64,000 nt of DNA from Ciona savignyi (GCA_000149265.1 CH003193.1:9046-73045); one strand, 5' to 3'; positions 1 to 12,850 are shown, counted from the first letter of the stretch. Numbers and translations: made by a program. Notes: a model not told the origin generated them from the letters alone.

Positions 1-896
1 CGAATTCCACCAGAAAATATAGCAAAAATTCAACTTAGGTAATAAAAATAGTGGTGGTTCACACTCGCGGTTGACACTCTCTAATTTTCTTCCGAAATTC
101 TGTTCAAAATCGTTTTGGGAGTAAGATGTTGTACAGTGGCTGCTAACTTAGGAATTTCTTTAATGCGCATGTTATCCAGTTTGTTTCAGGCTTTTCTGAA
201 GAATATTTTACTGTTATTGACTTCATAAAATCTAAAGTCATAAATGTTGTATTCTTATTTTCTCTAGTGCCAACGGCATCAAACAGGCAAACAAACACGA
301 GGTATAAAGCAATTATCTGGAGGGGGAATGTAGAAATGTCAGGTGGTGGAAAAGTAATTATTATAAATCATCGGCAGTAATGCAATAAACTAAAGAATGG
401 TTTAGATTAGATGCGATTTAATACAAAAATAAAAACTATGTGTACTTTTTATGATTTAACATTTCACGGAAAAATATTAGCTGACATGACTTGGTTTGAG
501 CATATGGTCCCAGTATTGAGATATTATATACGTTTTGTTTGGTATTTTCTATTGATGAAATATTTAATTGATTTGTTTCATTTAGTTATTGCTGTTAACA
601 AATGTTAGTGATGTAGGTGGTAGACAAACTACAGAATTGAAAGACATTTTTTTTAATAAACAAACCCTCTTTTAGTTTAGCTCTGTCTTGTTTATACAAA
701 CAAATCACTAATGGATGACTAATACCTTATTAAAAAAAACATACACCAAAAAAAGTACAAGCCATTTTAAGAATATATGGAGTTTTGGGTTGCATGGTTT
801 TGCAATATAATACGTGGTTGTAGACCGGTCCTTTTTTTTACAATGTGTTATGAATCATACCATTTAGCCATTTTAGGGGGTAGGATAGGAGGAGAT

Positions 897-1085
897 GATA
901 TTCATGTTATTCCCGTGAATGGGAAAGCGCAATGGTGGATATCACGTGGGCAATCTTTAGATTACCTTATGTCCACTGTCAGGTTAACAGAGCTATTGCA
1001 GTGTGTTTGGTATAATTGATACGTTCCTTAAATTTGTTAAAACCCATTAATCCATTTGGTTCATGGAAATGCCTGCTAAGAACAG
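897..1085 (-). mobile_element. SINE-A copy, partial
   Basis: The reverse complement carries the SINE-A 3' half. Its landmarks include a CCCATTCACGGG-like block, a GGTAACC-like block and an ACACACTGCAATAGCT-like block. The tRNA-like head is missing. SINE-A is my name for the commonest repeat in the window; the intact copy at 37611-37912 defines it. Confidence 0.75.
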
Positions 1086-1293
1086 CTTATGCATTTATAA
1101 GATATATATTTTCCAATTACAGCTTCAGCCGTCTTTTATTCAAATAGCCATTAAATATATACAAGCATTTTGTGTACATTTTAACTAAATAAGTACATAA
1201 CATTTTGAGAATGTTTTTTCTAGCTAAAACCATTGAACTAAAACTGATCTTATGGCTGATATTATGGCTAGGGGGTTTATCTACCATGTTTAA

Positions 1294-1402
1294 CCAAGGG
1301 GTTATCACACGGGCAATCGTCAGATCACCTCACACCCACCGTCGGGTTACCGGAGCTGTTGCAGTATTTTGTACAATTGACATGTTTCTTCAATTTCACC
1401 AG
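1294..1402 (-). mobile_element. SINE-A fragment
   Basis: It shares the internal block of SINE-A from the GGTTATCACACGGGCAATCG-like stretch through the GGGTTACCGGAGCTGTTGCA stretch. Both ends are lost. Confidence 0.7.
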
Positions 1403-1850
1403 ATCGGCCTGGGATTGACAACCGCAAATGGTGGAAGACATACAGGAGGAGATACTGTTGGCGTTGGAGTACCAACTTTCTCTCACACACCCGAATAAAC
1501 CAAGGTGAGATCTATTGTAATACTTGGTAATTTAAGGACTTGTATATCTCTTCTGTGTTAATTATATTTTTTGCAGTAGATGACCAGTCATATTAGAATA
1601 ATAGTTTATTAGGCAACACACCAGTAGGGTCATAGACACTAGGGTCATTGATGCTGCTGGAAGTTCCATATAATATATAACACTGTTTAAATCCCATTCG
1701 TGAGTTGTTTTTCCAGCCACCATTACACTATACTTCATACCCTACCAAATAATGCTATCCGTTTCTCAAGGTTATACCCGTTACTATAGGATGTGTTCAC
1801 CCAACATCATGGGTGGGTGGCATAGACAAGTTGACACAACCTAGGTTGCC

Positions 1851-1948
1851 AAAAATTATAATTTTCCTTATAATAAAACTTTTACGTCGGCCAGGATTAT
1901 AAAAGGTTAAGAACTAAAAGTTTTATTATAAGGAAAATTATAATTTTT
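1851..1948. repeat. Perfect 33-bp inverted repeat (fold-back)
   Basis: Bases 1851-1883 are the exact reverse complement of 1916-1948, separated by a 32-base spacer. The arms are AT-rich and would form a long hairpin in DNA or RNA. No open frame overlaps it meaningfully. It could be a fold-back MITE, a recent palindromic duplication or a hairpin RNA locus; the sequence alone does not decide. Confidence 0.85.
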
Positions 1949-2389
1949 GAGAATTTTCCGTGGCTCACTTAATTTTAAATTTACGAATTAGGCTCTCTAA
2001 AATAAAAATAAACAATGCAGATACTCGAAATTATAAGATAAAGATAATTGCCGCATACCAGTACGAAATTCTGAAACCCAAACTCTAACTTTGGTTAAAC
2101 TTTAACCCTAGTCCTCAAAGCGATCCTGTATTAATTCGAGGCACCGTCATTCCTGTCCCAGGTTGTTTGCGCATCTGCTTCTAAAGTTGGCAGAGCTGAG
2201 GGAACTGATGTCGAAACACGTATCCATGGTGCAGAAACTAAGCGAAATGAAGGGTATCGGGCCTCCTTTATTGAACGAGATTCTGCAAGATTTAACATGA
2301 CAACTCGAAGTGCAGGGATCACATGGTGCTACCCCCAACCACACCTGGGTTGTCAAATCTTATGAGAAGCCCCAGGAAGTGACCGTAAA

Positions 2390-2755
2390 GGTCGTACCCT
2401 CACCTCAATCCAATTTATACGGTCGTAAACCCCCTAACAACCCAATTTAAACGGTTGTACCCCTCAATCTTATTTACATTGTTACCCCCTAAATCTAATT
2501 TAAACAGTCATACCCCACCCCTCAATCCAATTTATACGGATGTACCCCCTTCAGTGTAATTTATACGGTCGTACCCCCCTACAATCCAATTTATACAGTT
2601 GTACTCCCCTCAATCAAATTTATACGAACGTACCCCACCCATAATCCAATTTATATGGTTGTACCCCACCCACAATCCAATTTATATGATCGTACCCCCC
2701 CCCCCCTCAATCCAATTTTTACGGACGTACCCCACCCAAAATCCCTTAATCCAAT
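2390..2755. repeat. Minisatellite, ~30-bp unit, about 12 copies
   Basis: Diverged tandem units follow the pattern CAATCCAATTTATACGGTCG followed by TACCCC and a variable C-run. Copies differ by substitutions and C-run length. The open frame across it only translates the repeat, so it is not taken as a gene. Confidence 0.9.
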
Positions 2756-3833
2756 TTAGAGAGTCATCCCTTCGAACCTCTTTCCCCCTCAATCTAAAGT
2801 GAATCATTTGAAGTTCAAGGTGTTTTATTTACAGCTGTAACTGTCATCAATGCATTCCTAAGTGTAATTTTTTATTCAAATAATATTTCTACATTGATAT
2901 ACAATTCCCACTGTAATTGTACAAAAACCAACTAATTTCTAGGTTTTTTTTCCCGTTTTTTATATTTTAAACCTAATGGTGAGTCATATATTTAATTTGC
3001 ATAAAGTAAGTTTTAAAAGCCACTTCAATTTAGTTTAAACGTTGTTCAATGGGCTTCGAATTAGCTATGTTTAAATCTTTCCGCAGTTGAAATCCTAAAA
3101 TCGACCTCCATTCAAATAAAACTATTTGTTTTTCAATCTTTTCATTTGACCAGTTTCGAACATGAAACCCTTCGGTTAAAAGTTGACTCCCTAACGAGTT
3201 TGTTCTTGTTTTCTATTCAATTTGTTCCTGTGTCCCTTTCATGTACACTGTGAAGCGTGTTACCGTGTGCGTTTTGCGCTGTACGTCATGCGTTATACGC
3301 TGTGCGTCGTGCGGTATACATTGTGCTTGGTGTATCGTTGCTGCGCTAGAGGCGATCTAATTGCCAATCACGGTGCTTTTAATTATAATTGCTTCTGTGT
3401 TCTTTCACGCTTACTTCATCATTTTATATCTATGTACATGATGGCTTGTTTCTAATCAGCACCCCAACGTAGCTTGTTTCTAATCTGTCGACGGCGCCCC
3501 AATGTGAACAGAAGTTTATAAATAAAATATCAAAAGCAAAATTGTCGTTTTAATTTCACTGTCGCGGTTTATCCTTATGTCAACCTTTTAAGCCTGGATT
3601 TAACGCTCGTTTCACTACAACCCGTTAAATAACATATTTAGTCTTGTTCGGTGGTCCGAAGAGAGATTTTTTTATGTAACCGATCCAAGTATGGATTCGT
3701 GGTACATCTCCATCGACAGTGGGTGTGGATAAGAGACATACTTGTGTTTCTACTTTAGCACCGCAGTCTATACAGTGTACATGTTAGTTTTGGTGCAAGT
3801 GCAAGCTGGTTACAGTGATTCTATCTTTAGTTA

Positions 3834-4127
3834 GGACATTCATGTTTATCCCCGTGAATGGGAAAACAGAAAGGTCGTTTTATCACAGGGGCAATCGTCA
3901 GATAACCTCGGGTCCATCGTCGGGTCCTCGGAGCCAGTGTATTGTGTTGTATAGGATTAGGGCATTGCTTCAATTAAGTATAACCTATTAAAACTACTGG
4001 GTTTAGGCAATGTCCGCCAAGTATCTTGCACAAGGTCACAACTGACTATAGCTTACCCGTTTCGAACCTACAACTATTTTGCTGAAAGGCGACGTACTAT
4101 CTTACCATCTTGTTTAGGCGGACAAAT
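3834..4127 (-). mobile_element. SINE-A copy, near full length
   Basis: It reads from the 3' block (TTCATGTTTATCCCCGTGAA) through the central GGTAACC-like region to the tRNA-like head, where the B-box remnant GTTTCGAACC is followed by a block matching the CCTTTCAATCGAAAGG region. Confidence 0.8.
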
Positions 4128-4865
4128 GTTGCTGCTATCCACAATTACAATTGCTTCAAATCACCACTTAATTTGAAACCCACAGACATTAAACAGCACC
4201 AATACGTTTTAACCAATCGCAAAAAGCAATAGCGAGTGCGGCCGCCAAACCTAGGCCAAAAAACAATAATATGGAAACAAAATTAATCAGGATAATATAA
4301 ACCTCTGGAGAAGAATGTGTGTTAAGCACAACTTGTCTTAGAACTGCATCAATCAAGACATCGGAATGTTGATTAGTGACCGCACACTTTATACGATTGC
4401 TCGTTTAATCTAACACGACCTTAGCAACAATTCAGATTACGTGACACCCGGTAAGAGCAATTTTTGACTTTATAGCCGTTGTAATAAAGTATGGAGGGGC
4501 GCTATAGGCTATTAGTTAATTTTTCCGGCCGATTACCATATACTTAGTGCCTCGAGAAACTGGTCTCTTGCTAGTCATTTGTGTCATTGGACAAAGCACT
4601 TAAGGCATAAACCCAGCGAATTAAAAGATTGTGTTAAAAGTAAAGGAACATCACAATAACACACAACACAATAGCTCCAGTAATCCGGCAGTGGGCGCGA
4701 GGTTATCTGACGTTTACACAGGTAATAACGCTTATTACGTTTTTCCATTAAAAACATGGTTATCTTATCCTTCGCGTATCTTATCTTATCCTTCGCCATT
4801 TTCCGACAACAAACATCGGGGACTTTAAAGCCCGGAAGCATCGGACCAGCGCAAACACATAAACG

Positions 4866-4975
4866 TCGTACGGTCTTGTGGCCGAGTGGTTACACGACCG
4901 ATACCTTCTTATATGCAAAAACGGTCCGAATGCCGAGCGCATCATGGCTTTGCAACTTGGCTTGGTAAAATACGG
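4866..4975 (+). mobile_element. SINE-B copy (tRNA-Leu/Ser-like head)
   Basis: SINE-B is my name for a second tRNA-derived family of about 110 bp. The head reads TGTGGCCGAGTGGTTA, an A-box as in type II tRNAs, followed by ACGCGACCGATAC-like sequence and a diverged AACGGTCTTGGTGAC-like block. The tail is CTTGGCTTGGTAAAA. It is not a functional tRNA because no anticodon arm or acceptor pairing can be drawn. Confidence 0.65.
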
Positions 4976-6338
4976 AATGATGCCTAACCAAAACAGTTGC
5001 TAAAACAGTTTTTGGACTCAGAGGTTTACTCACCACTCATGTTGTTTGTTGAACTTCTCAAAATTTTGTATATAGGCCCTACAAGCAGAAACGGGTTGCT
5101 TCCTGAGTTACATATCCAATATTGTTATCCACGTTTTGTAAAAGAAATATTTTATTGTGAGATTCTTGCATTACACGTACACCATATACACTTCTTCACG
5201 AGACCAATTAAGTCGCAAAACAAATCGTCTGCGTCTAAACCAAGAAAGTTAACTAACTTTGAAGATTTAAAATGGGTGGACAACTTCCGGTAAAAAAGTT
5301 TTCAAAAGGTATTTGGGGATTTTTTCGATTCACCCCTTTGACTTCAACAAAATTTGAATTTGAAACTTCTCGGTATATAAAAAAAACGGTCTTGGTGACA
5401 AGCCCTTTATGTGTTTACTCGGTTAAAAAATTGTGATTTTCGAGATTACTAGTTATATGGTTCCCCTGGGGCAACGGCGCAAAATAAGATCGAACTGATC
5501 TGTCTCGAGTTGAAGCATATTCCAATGCGGTTTACTGATACACATCAGTTGCTTTTAATAGCATATTAGTAAGCTATTTCATCTCGATGTTTGTTGTGAA
5601 AACAGCAGAGAATTTTTCCCGGGGCTACTAATGCATATTCAGTTTAAGAACATGTAAACCATACTGAGTTCTGAAAGGTACAATTTAATGGTGCGAAATC
5701 TTTCCACGTAATCACGCGTTACAATATATTCTGATGGCCATTTCACTTTTGGAGAATTACGGGAAATTTTTATAGGGCTTATCACACATTAGACCATGTT
5801 GACTTACAATCTGAAAATTTAGGTTAAAATGTGGCTGTGAAACTTAGGGTATGACCCGGTTCTACAACATCTCCTATAATCGCAGGTTTAGACAATATGA
5901 CGGTAAAACAGTAAGACTAGGGGGAAAAACGAACAAAATCAATACGTGTACCCTTAAAAGGGATTAATACAAGTAGCAATCAAAACAAAGCCGACGTTTT
6001 ATAGCTCTTTTTCGCCACCAAACGCATCTATTTTGTTAAACACTGTAGTATCACACTATCACAGCCTTCGTCCGGGGGTTGTCCTGTATGCTTAAGCGTT
6101 TGGATACAAATAGTTTAGGTGCGATCAAATTGCAATTTCCTGGTATGCTATATTATTTTTTTTATTTTTTTGGTAATTAAAGTGTAATCTTTTTAAGCAT
6201 ATAAGCTATATTTAAAACATGCAACAACAAGCATTTTAGGGCGTTTATTGACCTGGGGATTTCCCCCAGGGGCTTGTGGTAAAGCAAATCGGCCGTGTCT
6301 TCGTTCAAAATTCCGATTTGATTCCTCGACCAATCTCC

Positions 6339-6612
6339 GGCCCGTTGGTCTAACGGTTAAGTGTGTCGCCTTTCAATCGAAAGGTTGCAGGTGGGAAACT
6401 GGTCGCTAGATTGTCGGTTGTGTCCTTGGGCAGGGCACTTTACGGATATTGCCTAAACCAGCGGATTAATGGGTTCTACTAAATTAAAGCGAAGTCTAAA
6501 TCATACACAACACATTGTAATAGTTTCGGTAATTCGACGGTGGGCGCGAGATGATCTGAAGATTGCCCGTGTGTTAACCCGCTTGGTTTTCCCATTCACG
6601 GGGATACACAAT
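6339..6612 (+). mobile_element. SINE-A copy, near full length
   Basis: The head is GGCCCGTTGGTCTAACGGTT, with an A-box like that of a tRNA. Next come the self-complementary CCTTTCAATCGAAAGG, the B-box region, the CTTGGGCAGGGCACTT block, and an end at the CCCATTCACGGGGATA block. Confidence 0.85.
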
Positions 6613-8136
6613 ATTTTAGACATGAAATAAATTAAACTAAATATATGTACGACATGTAACAGCCCCTTTCCCGTCCCTATATAAACACGCATATCCAAAC
6701 CAATGTTAAATCGGCTTCATAACTAGCGACTGGGCTGTTCACCTAGAAGCCAGAGAAACACGGGACGTCGCTTTTTATTCTAACATGCCACTTTTCTGAG
6801 ATAACGCGCCTGAGTAAAATTTTCTGCGTAAACTCTATGTGCCCCAATATGATCCTGGCGACATGTGTACCGTTTTGGCTACCATGCGTTTTTAAAGCAA
6901 AAATTTTAAACCTAGAAATATAAAACTGAGGGAAACGGAGGGCGGAAGTAAAACCCTTTACGATTTGCTACAGTTCTAAAAAGTACACACATTTAAATGT
7001 GCGGCTACAATATATCCAAAGGAATAATGGGCGAAAACTCTATAAATGTGTGAATATTAATAATATTCATATTTAGTAATAACATTTTCCTTATTATAAA
7101 TAAAAAATTACCAGTCGAAAGGGCTCGATTTGATTAGAAAATTATGTATTTTTTAGAACTGTAGCACCTCGTAAAAGGTTTTAACTTTTTACTTCCGTTT
7201 TTCCGCGTTTTATATTTCAAGGTAAAAGAAGTTTAGTGATTTTAGCGGGAAATATAACTGTCGTTAATCTACCGGAATAGGGATCTTCCCGTAGACATCT
7301 AAGTTACCGGTACTACTTGGATTATTAATTTTAACTGTGATTCGATTTGCAGTGTTTTATACCGTAGCTTTTTTGTAGCAATTAAATTGAAATATACATA
7401 CATGTCTTTTCAGATTAAACCAACCATGTCAATTTAATAAACTTTTTGTAAACGTACTAAAAATCACTGTCTGGCGACTCTGTAAGCGCCGTTAACACTG
7501 TAGGACATTGCTGTGAGACAGATGGAAAATTGATCCAACATTCAAAATGAAACGCTCAAAGGTTCCAAGCTCGAAATTTGCAACAAGCGCTATCAAAAGA
7601 AAAACGGATGCAATAAATATTGGGTAGGCTAGGCTGTATAGTTGTTGTAATGACCAAAGTTTAACTGGTAGTTGTGGATGTGTGGTGTGAGTACAACTGG
7701 ATAAGGGTATAAACTGCACACCAAAACTATTGAAACTAATTGTGAACCTGCCCTAAACACTAATCTCAACCCTGTAACTAACGCTAACTTTAGGCCCAGC
7801 CCTAACAATAACCTTAATGTCACAATCTAAATTTTCATGTGCAATGTCCCTATCTCCCTCTCTTGGGTTTGCCCTCTGTATAGTCTTGATTATTTCATGT
7901 ATGTGGAAAGACACATGGTGTGTTATAACACAAATACACAATAATCCTTATATTAGGCTTCATTAATCTGCGTAGCGGGACAACACACTATTCTGTTAGA
8001 CAGCGGCGTAAGGCAGCACATAATTTTTCGGGACAGTGGAGAGAGTGACAGATGGTATTTTCGTCACTTAGAATGACGGAGAAGGGTTATATCATGAACG
8101 GGACGGGGTATATTGGTTAGTCTGGTGGTTTATTGT
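6613..8136. other. No gene seen; one MITE-like relic
   Basis: AT-rich sequence. Between about 7690 and 7860 it resembles the interior of the polypurine-ended MITE (the reverse complement of 'GGGTTAGAGTTAGTTT' type blocks, with CTAACCCTAA-like text). No exon or RNA gene is supported. Confidence 0.4.
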
Positions 8137-8412
8137 AGTTAGTCTGGTGGTCTAGTGCGGCGCCTTTCCACCGAAACGTTGCAGGTTGGAAACTGGTCAC
8201 TAGCTAGTCGGTTGTATCCTTTGGCAAGACATTTAACGGACATTGCCTGAACTTAACAGATTAATGGGTTCTACTAAATTGAAGAAATGTCTGCATCATA
8301 TACAACACACTGCAATAACTCTGGTCACCTAACAGTAGGCACGAGGTGATCTGACGATTGTTAACCTCATTGGTTTTCCCATTCATGAAGATACACATGA
8401 ATATTCTATTCT
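8137..8412 (+). mobile_element. SINE-A copy, near full length
   Basis: The head GTTAGTCTGGTGGTCTAGTG is followed by a GGTTGCAGGTTGGAAACTGG B-box region, the central GGGTTCTACTAAATTGAAG block, and the end block CCCATTCATGAAGATACACA with a short TATTC-rich tail. The first 20 bases appear duplicated just upstream. Confidence 0.85.
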
Positions 8413-8614
8413 ATATCATAATAACCGTCCAACTCATGTTAGTGACAAAAATATTTCTTTCCTCTCATGAAATACCCCATCTGCCTAATTTAATAACGAA
8501 AATACCCCATCCTGCTCAAAAAGTTATAAAAAACACTTTGTCCCGCTCGACCGCTTATGATATAATGGGCTGTCCCGCCCCGCTTTACTGCAAATTAATG
8601 CAGCCCCTTATATT

Positions 8615-8720
8615 CTCTCGTGCCCACTGTCAGGTTACTGGTGCTATTACAGTACATTGTATATGCTTAAGATGTTGCTACCATTATGTTCAACCTATTT
8701 CACCACTGAGTTAAGGCAAC
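8615..8720 (-). mobile_element. SINE-A fragment
   Basis: The internal block GTGCCCACTGTCAGGTTACT, followed by GCTATTACAG and ACATTGTATATG, matches SINE-A in reverse. Both ends are missing. Confidence 0.6.
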
Positions 8721-10186
8721 ATACACCAAGTCCATTGCATGCTGCATGCGCAAGAACAATAAAATGGAATGCTCTATTTATATTTGTAAAATATGCATAA
8801 ATATTCTAACTAAACATGAATATTCTATCATATTTACTTGGCTGGGACAAGAAAAGAAGTTATCTCATGAGCTATCTTCTAATTTCATCATTCCCACAGT
8901 TAACATTCCCACATAAATTTCATCATTTCCCGCAGTGTTTTGATTAGTAACATTCTAAATATCAGAGCAGTTTAAAAGGAGAATTTTACCGTTACAGCAT
9001 GAACACTGTGGAAAAAAGGTTGACAAGATCAACATCCTTTCTGTCGCCACTGACCAATTTGATGGTAGGTATCTTGCCGTTTGGAAATGATATCTGATAT
9101 CTATATATCCATTGCTGTATAGGTTTTATTTAAATGTTGTTACGACCACTTTGCTTATGTCCGTAGATCAGCTTGCATGTTTGAACAGTTACTCACTTTG
9201 AATGCCTCAAGAACACTAATGATTTTGTTTCAACAAAAGTATTGAAGCGTTAAAGCGATAACTACAACAAAAAAAGAACACATTCTTAATAATTAATTTA
9301 ACATCTCGATTACACTTCATTGTAACACATATGCATACCTGAAATTTGTCGTGCCGTCGTTTAAACACAACGTTCCTCTATTATACAATAGAAAGATGGA
9401 ATAAGGAAAAAAATAGCAACTAAAAACGCTCTTTTCGGCTATGCCTCTAAATGGGTGGCAATGATGTAAGTCCATAAAAACACAATAAAAAATTAGGATT
9501 TCGGTCAACACTAATAATTACTAAAGAACCTGCGGGATAACCTAATTCCCGCAGCTACAAATGTTTTTTAGTCGTTTGTTATGTATGCAGTAAAGCAGTT
9601 GTTATTATTTTTTATTTAATTAATTTTATACTGTCAATCACATTTATTATTAGATGGCACCTGCTTAATAACCGCATGGTTTTTCGGTGTCTTAATTTTA
9701 ATTATTTTTGTATTGTTTATTCTTGCCTGTTCATAAAATGATCGATTGATAGCATATGTTATTCTGGGAATAGATGTGTCATTCTATCCTGGAGGGTTTT
9801 TATACACAGTTATCTAACTTTGGATGAAAATCATTGTTATAAAAAATTCAATACTTAAGTTAACAGTCTAGTTGCAAAAGCTATCACAGTTTGTTTTATT
9901 TAAAAGAAACGTAGCTTAGAATTGTTTATCGAAAGTTCCTTTACTGTGTACACAACCAACTAGCAACTAACTGTTTTTGAAAAAACAGCCCTTTCAATTT
10001 CAGTTAAGCGCTATTAAACAACCCAGAAGTTGGTTGTTCTATGTTTCTTTTTTGTTTTAATGTTTACCTGACAACAAATCACTTAAAAATTTAACCGGCG
10101 ACTGACAAATACAGACCCCTACCTGTGAAACAAGTACCGGTATACATCCGATCATTTCATAAATGCTGGCCCACTTCACGCTAATA

Positions 10187-10370
10187 CAGGGGTGGCAACT
10201 TCTATAGTCCTGGGGTCAGATGTAGGAAAATAAAGTTCCTGGTGGGCTGGATTATTACATGAATATTATTCAATATCATAGTTACAGGTTATGGTTAGAT
10301 ACAGTCTGTGGCCGGTCAAAATCCCTTAATGGCCGCACCCTGCCCGCTGGCCGTATGTTGCCCATGCCTG
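10187..10370. mobile_element. hAT-type MITE, 184 bp
   Basis: The left end CAGGGGTGGCAAC and the right end GTTGCCCATGCCTG form imperfect terminal inverted repeats. They are flanked by CGCTAATA (10179-10186) and CCCTAATA (10371-10378), an 8-bp target duplication with one mismatch. CAGGGGTGGC ends and 8-bp duplications are typical of hAT elements. No transposase is present. Confidence 0.75.
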
Positions 10371-11715
10371 CCCTAATACATTCCCAAATAATCCCTTTAA
10401 TGCTCTGTGGTTATATGCAGACGCCATCTACCCGAAAACGAAAAAAAGTCGAATGCTGTGTCGGGTGTAGTGACATTGGACCATACTGTTCGAAAGTAGA
10501 CACATTCAAGGTATATGCCTGCTTCTTTCATATTATTTAATATTGTAACCAGTGCCACTAGATACTTTTATCCATAGGACAGGGCAGTGATATGACCTTA
10601 TAAAAAGGATATTTGTTTAATTACTTTGATTTTTACAATAGCTGATTAATCTAGTAAATGCAGATAGAACCACCTAGTGAATATTGTCTAAATAAATTAC
10701 TGCCTTCTCGCAGCCGTCATACACAAAAAGGACTATAGAATCAAAAAATGTAATTTCGTCAAGGACAATCATAGAAATAAAATGTTACAAAATTTACCAA
10801 CCATAAAAAATCACTGAACCAAAAAAAACTACTGCAGAGGTGCAGTAACAATGGGTACTTCTCTACCTTAACTACATTTGAGTTACCGGAGATATTGTTA
10901 TTGTGTATGACAACTAATATGTCCAATTAGGCTTTGCTACAGTTTTCATTAATCCAGTGGGTTTAATCAACATAAACTAGAGTGATTTGTCTAAGCACAA
11001 CAGTTCAGCTAGTGGCTTGCTGGTTTCGATCGAACTGCTTGTCAAATGGGAATCTAACAATATTTGTAAAAGTAGAAAAAAATAATTTGAAAATTACCAA
11101 TTAATCTCTTTTAGCCTATATATGCTCTATAATTTTACTATATATGTGTGTCATATTTTTAGTTTATTTATTTTATCGCTTCTTCAGTACCGGTACTTTA
11201 AAATAGAATATCTAAAAAAAAGCACGAAAAACAGAAAAACTACAGTTGTTAAAACTTGTCTGTCAATACACACAAGAAAAATTGACGTAGCTATTAAACC
11301 TAACATTAGACAAACACAAAACAAACATATTGCGGATCATATAGTTAAAGATACCACTTTGATACACCACAATTATGATATGATATGCCCGCCATTCAAG
11401 CACATCTTTATTCAATTTAAAATTCATCATCTTGGAAATGCTATTACTGTTGTAGGCTGTTACTCTGTGTAATTTTTTAAAACACTTAACCGTTAGTTGG
11501 CGATAAAGAGCTGTATTGTAAGCAAAAATGCCACCGGAAAGTCAAATGGTCATGTTTGTTGTTGTGGCTACAAATTGTTCTGTAATTGATGAGAAATTTT
11601 CATGCATTTGTGCATGTTTACCTGCATGTGACGAGTCTCCAAAATGTTTTCAGAATGGTTTGTTTATCGTGTACCTAGAACTGGGTTTAAACCATCTGAG
11701 CACATGTTTAGTATA

Positions 11716-11826
11716 AAAACGTTAATTTTAAGGTAAATTCATCTATACCAATATATGTATTATGTAGGTATGTTATAAATTCATCTATAATATATGTAGG
11801 TTTTATATAAATTCATCTATACCAAT
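11716..11826. repeat. Short tandem repeat around ATTCATCTATACCAAT
   Basis: About three diverged units contain AAATTCATCTATA followed by ATATGTAGGT-like text. The hAT MITE at 11827 inserted into this array; the array resumes after 12366 with ATATGTGATTTGTAGG. Confidence 0.7.
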
Positions 11827-12358
11827 TAGGGCTGCGAATTAACGGTTAATTTAAAAAACGGTTAACTGATGTAAAAATAATCGGTTAACCGTTAACCGAT
11901 TTTCTTTAAACTACCATCAAGCAAAGAAATAACGCGCGTGATTACCGGCATTACCGGGTCTTATTTATGTGTTACTTTATAGTTTTTAAACATCACCTTA
12001 AGACACATAGTATAACTTTGATTGTAATGCGTAATATTGAGTTAAAAATCAAACAATCAGCTTCCGAATGGTTGCTTATATTACGTTGACAATCAAACAA
12101 TCGACGTGTGAATGGTGCGTATATTACGTTGACAATCAAACAATCGACGTGTGAATGGTTGCTTATATTACGTAATAATGAAACAATCAACGTGTGAATG
12201 GAGTTATGTATATTTGAAGATTATTAAAACGCAATTACGCCCAATTAAATGTGGGCGGTAAAGTAACGTTAAAAAACGGTTAAACGGTTAAAATTTGACG
12301 TGACGGTTAACCATAAAAACGGTTAACCGTGGTTAACCGTTAATTTTTCGCAGCCCTA
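11827..12358. mobile_element. hAT-type MITE, 532 bp, with internal 43-bp tandem repeats
   Basis: The termini are TAGGGCTGCGAATTAACGG and its inverted counterpart ending CGCAGCCCTA. A perfect 8-bp target duplication, ATACCAAT, sits at 11819-11826 and 12359-12366. The interior is rich in GGTTAACCG palindromes. About three tandem units of roughly 43 bp (core TTGACAATCAAACAATCGAC) lie at 12035-12200. It codes for no transposase. A second copy is at 54722-55336. Confidence 0.9.
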
Positions 12359-12734
12359 ATACCAATATATGTGATTTGTAGGATGGTTGGCTCTTCTAAA
12401 TGTCCTAATCAATTTGTTCTTCAAATGACACAAAAACCTTTTGTTTTTTAACAGTAAAACGGGTCCTAATACAAAGACTCAACCTAAAAACTTGATTCTT
12501 TTTTTAATTAGCAATGACAGATTACATAACCGTTATCTTTGTGAAGGGGTCTTGTATAAAGCAAGGGTAGAGGCACATAAATACTTGTAATTCTGTTTAA
12601 TTGTATACAAGCCCATGGCTAGCCTCCTTTGGGAGTATTGTGTGTACACAGAAAGCATTGTTTGCATCACAAAGGTGCCAAAATGTGGGTTTAGTAGCCA
12701 CGTCTAATTACACCGAAACCCAATAATTGATGGT

Positions 12735-12850
12735 TTTTAAACGTTTTCTAACGACTGTCGTTTTGCCGCTTTTCCGTTTTCCAAATTTATATCAAAGGTT
12801 CTGCTTCGTGTTTTCATTGTGGAAACAAAAAATAAATTAAACTAAAATAG
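12735..12850 (-). repeat. AT-rich interspersed repeat (family C)
   Basis: It shares the blocks 'ACGACTGTCGTTTTGCCG' and 'GGAAACAAAAAATAAA' with 62700-62815, and weaker versions with 15655-15765, 16342-16505 and 29100-29200. No terminal repeats or coding capacity were seen, so the class is unknown. Confidence 0.6.

Larger units (their letters stand above)
1..2384. other. Gene-free AT-rich sequence
   Basis: I see no exon that can be supported here. Short open frames lack family similarity and splice context. The stretch contains two partial SINE-A copies (897-1085 and 1294-1402) and the 1851-1948 fold-back, listed separately. The rest is unassigned AT-rich DNA. Confidence 0.5.
2760..6338. other. 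Gene-free stretch with SINE remnants
   Basis: No exon recognised. It holds a SINE-A copy (3834-4127), a SINE-B copy (4866-4975) and a SINE-B tail fragment near 5375-5432. Open frames between 3222 and 5293 have no recognisable family. Confidence 0.45.

Noticed and set aside
4866..4900. Candidate tRNA-Leu or tRNA-Ser gene (GGCCGAGTGGTTA)
   Set aside because: Only the A-box end is tRNA-like; no anticodon stem, variable arm or acceptor pairing can be drawn. The same text recurs in other SINE-B copies.
10259..10540. 93-codon open frame with cysteine-rich end (VECCVGCSDIGPYC)
   Set aside because: It starts within the hAT MITE at 10187-10370 and has no splice partner or family.
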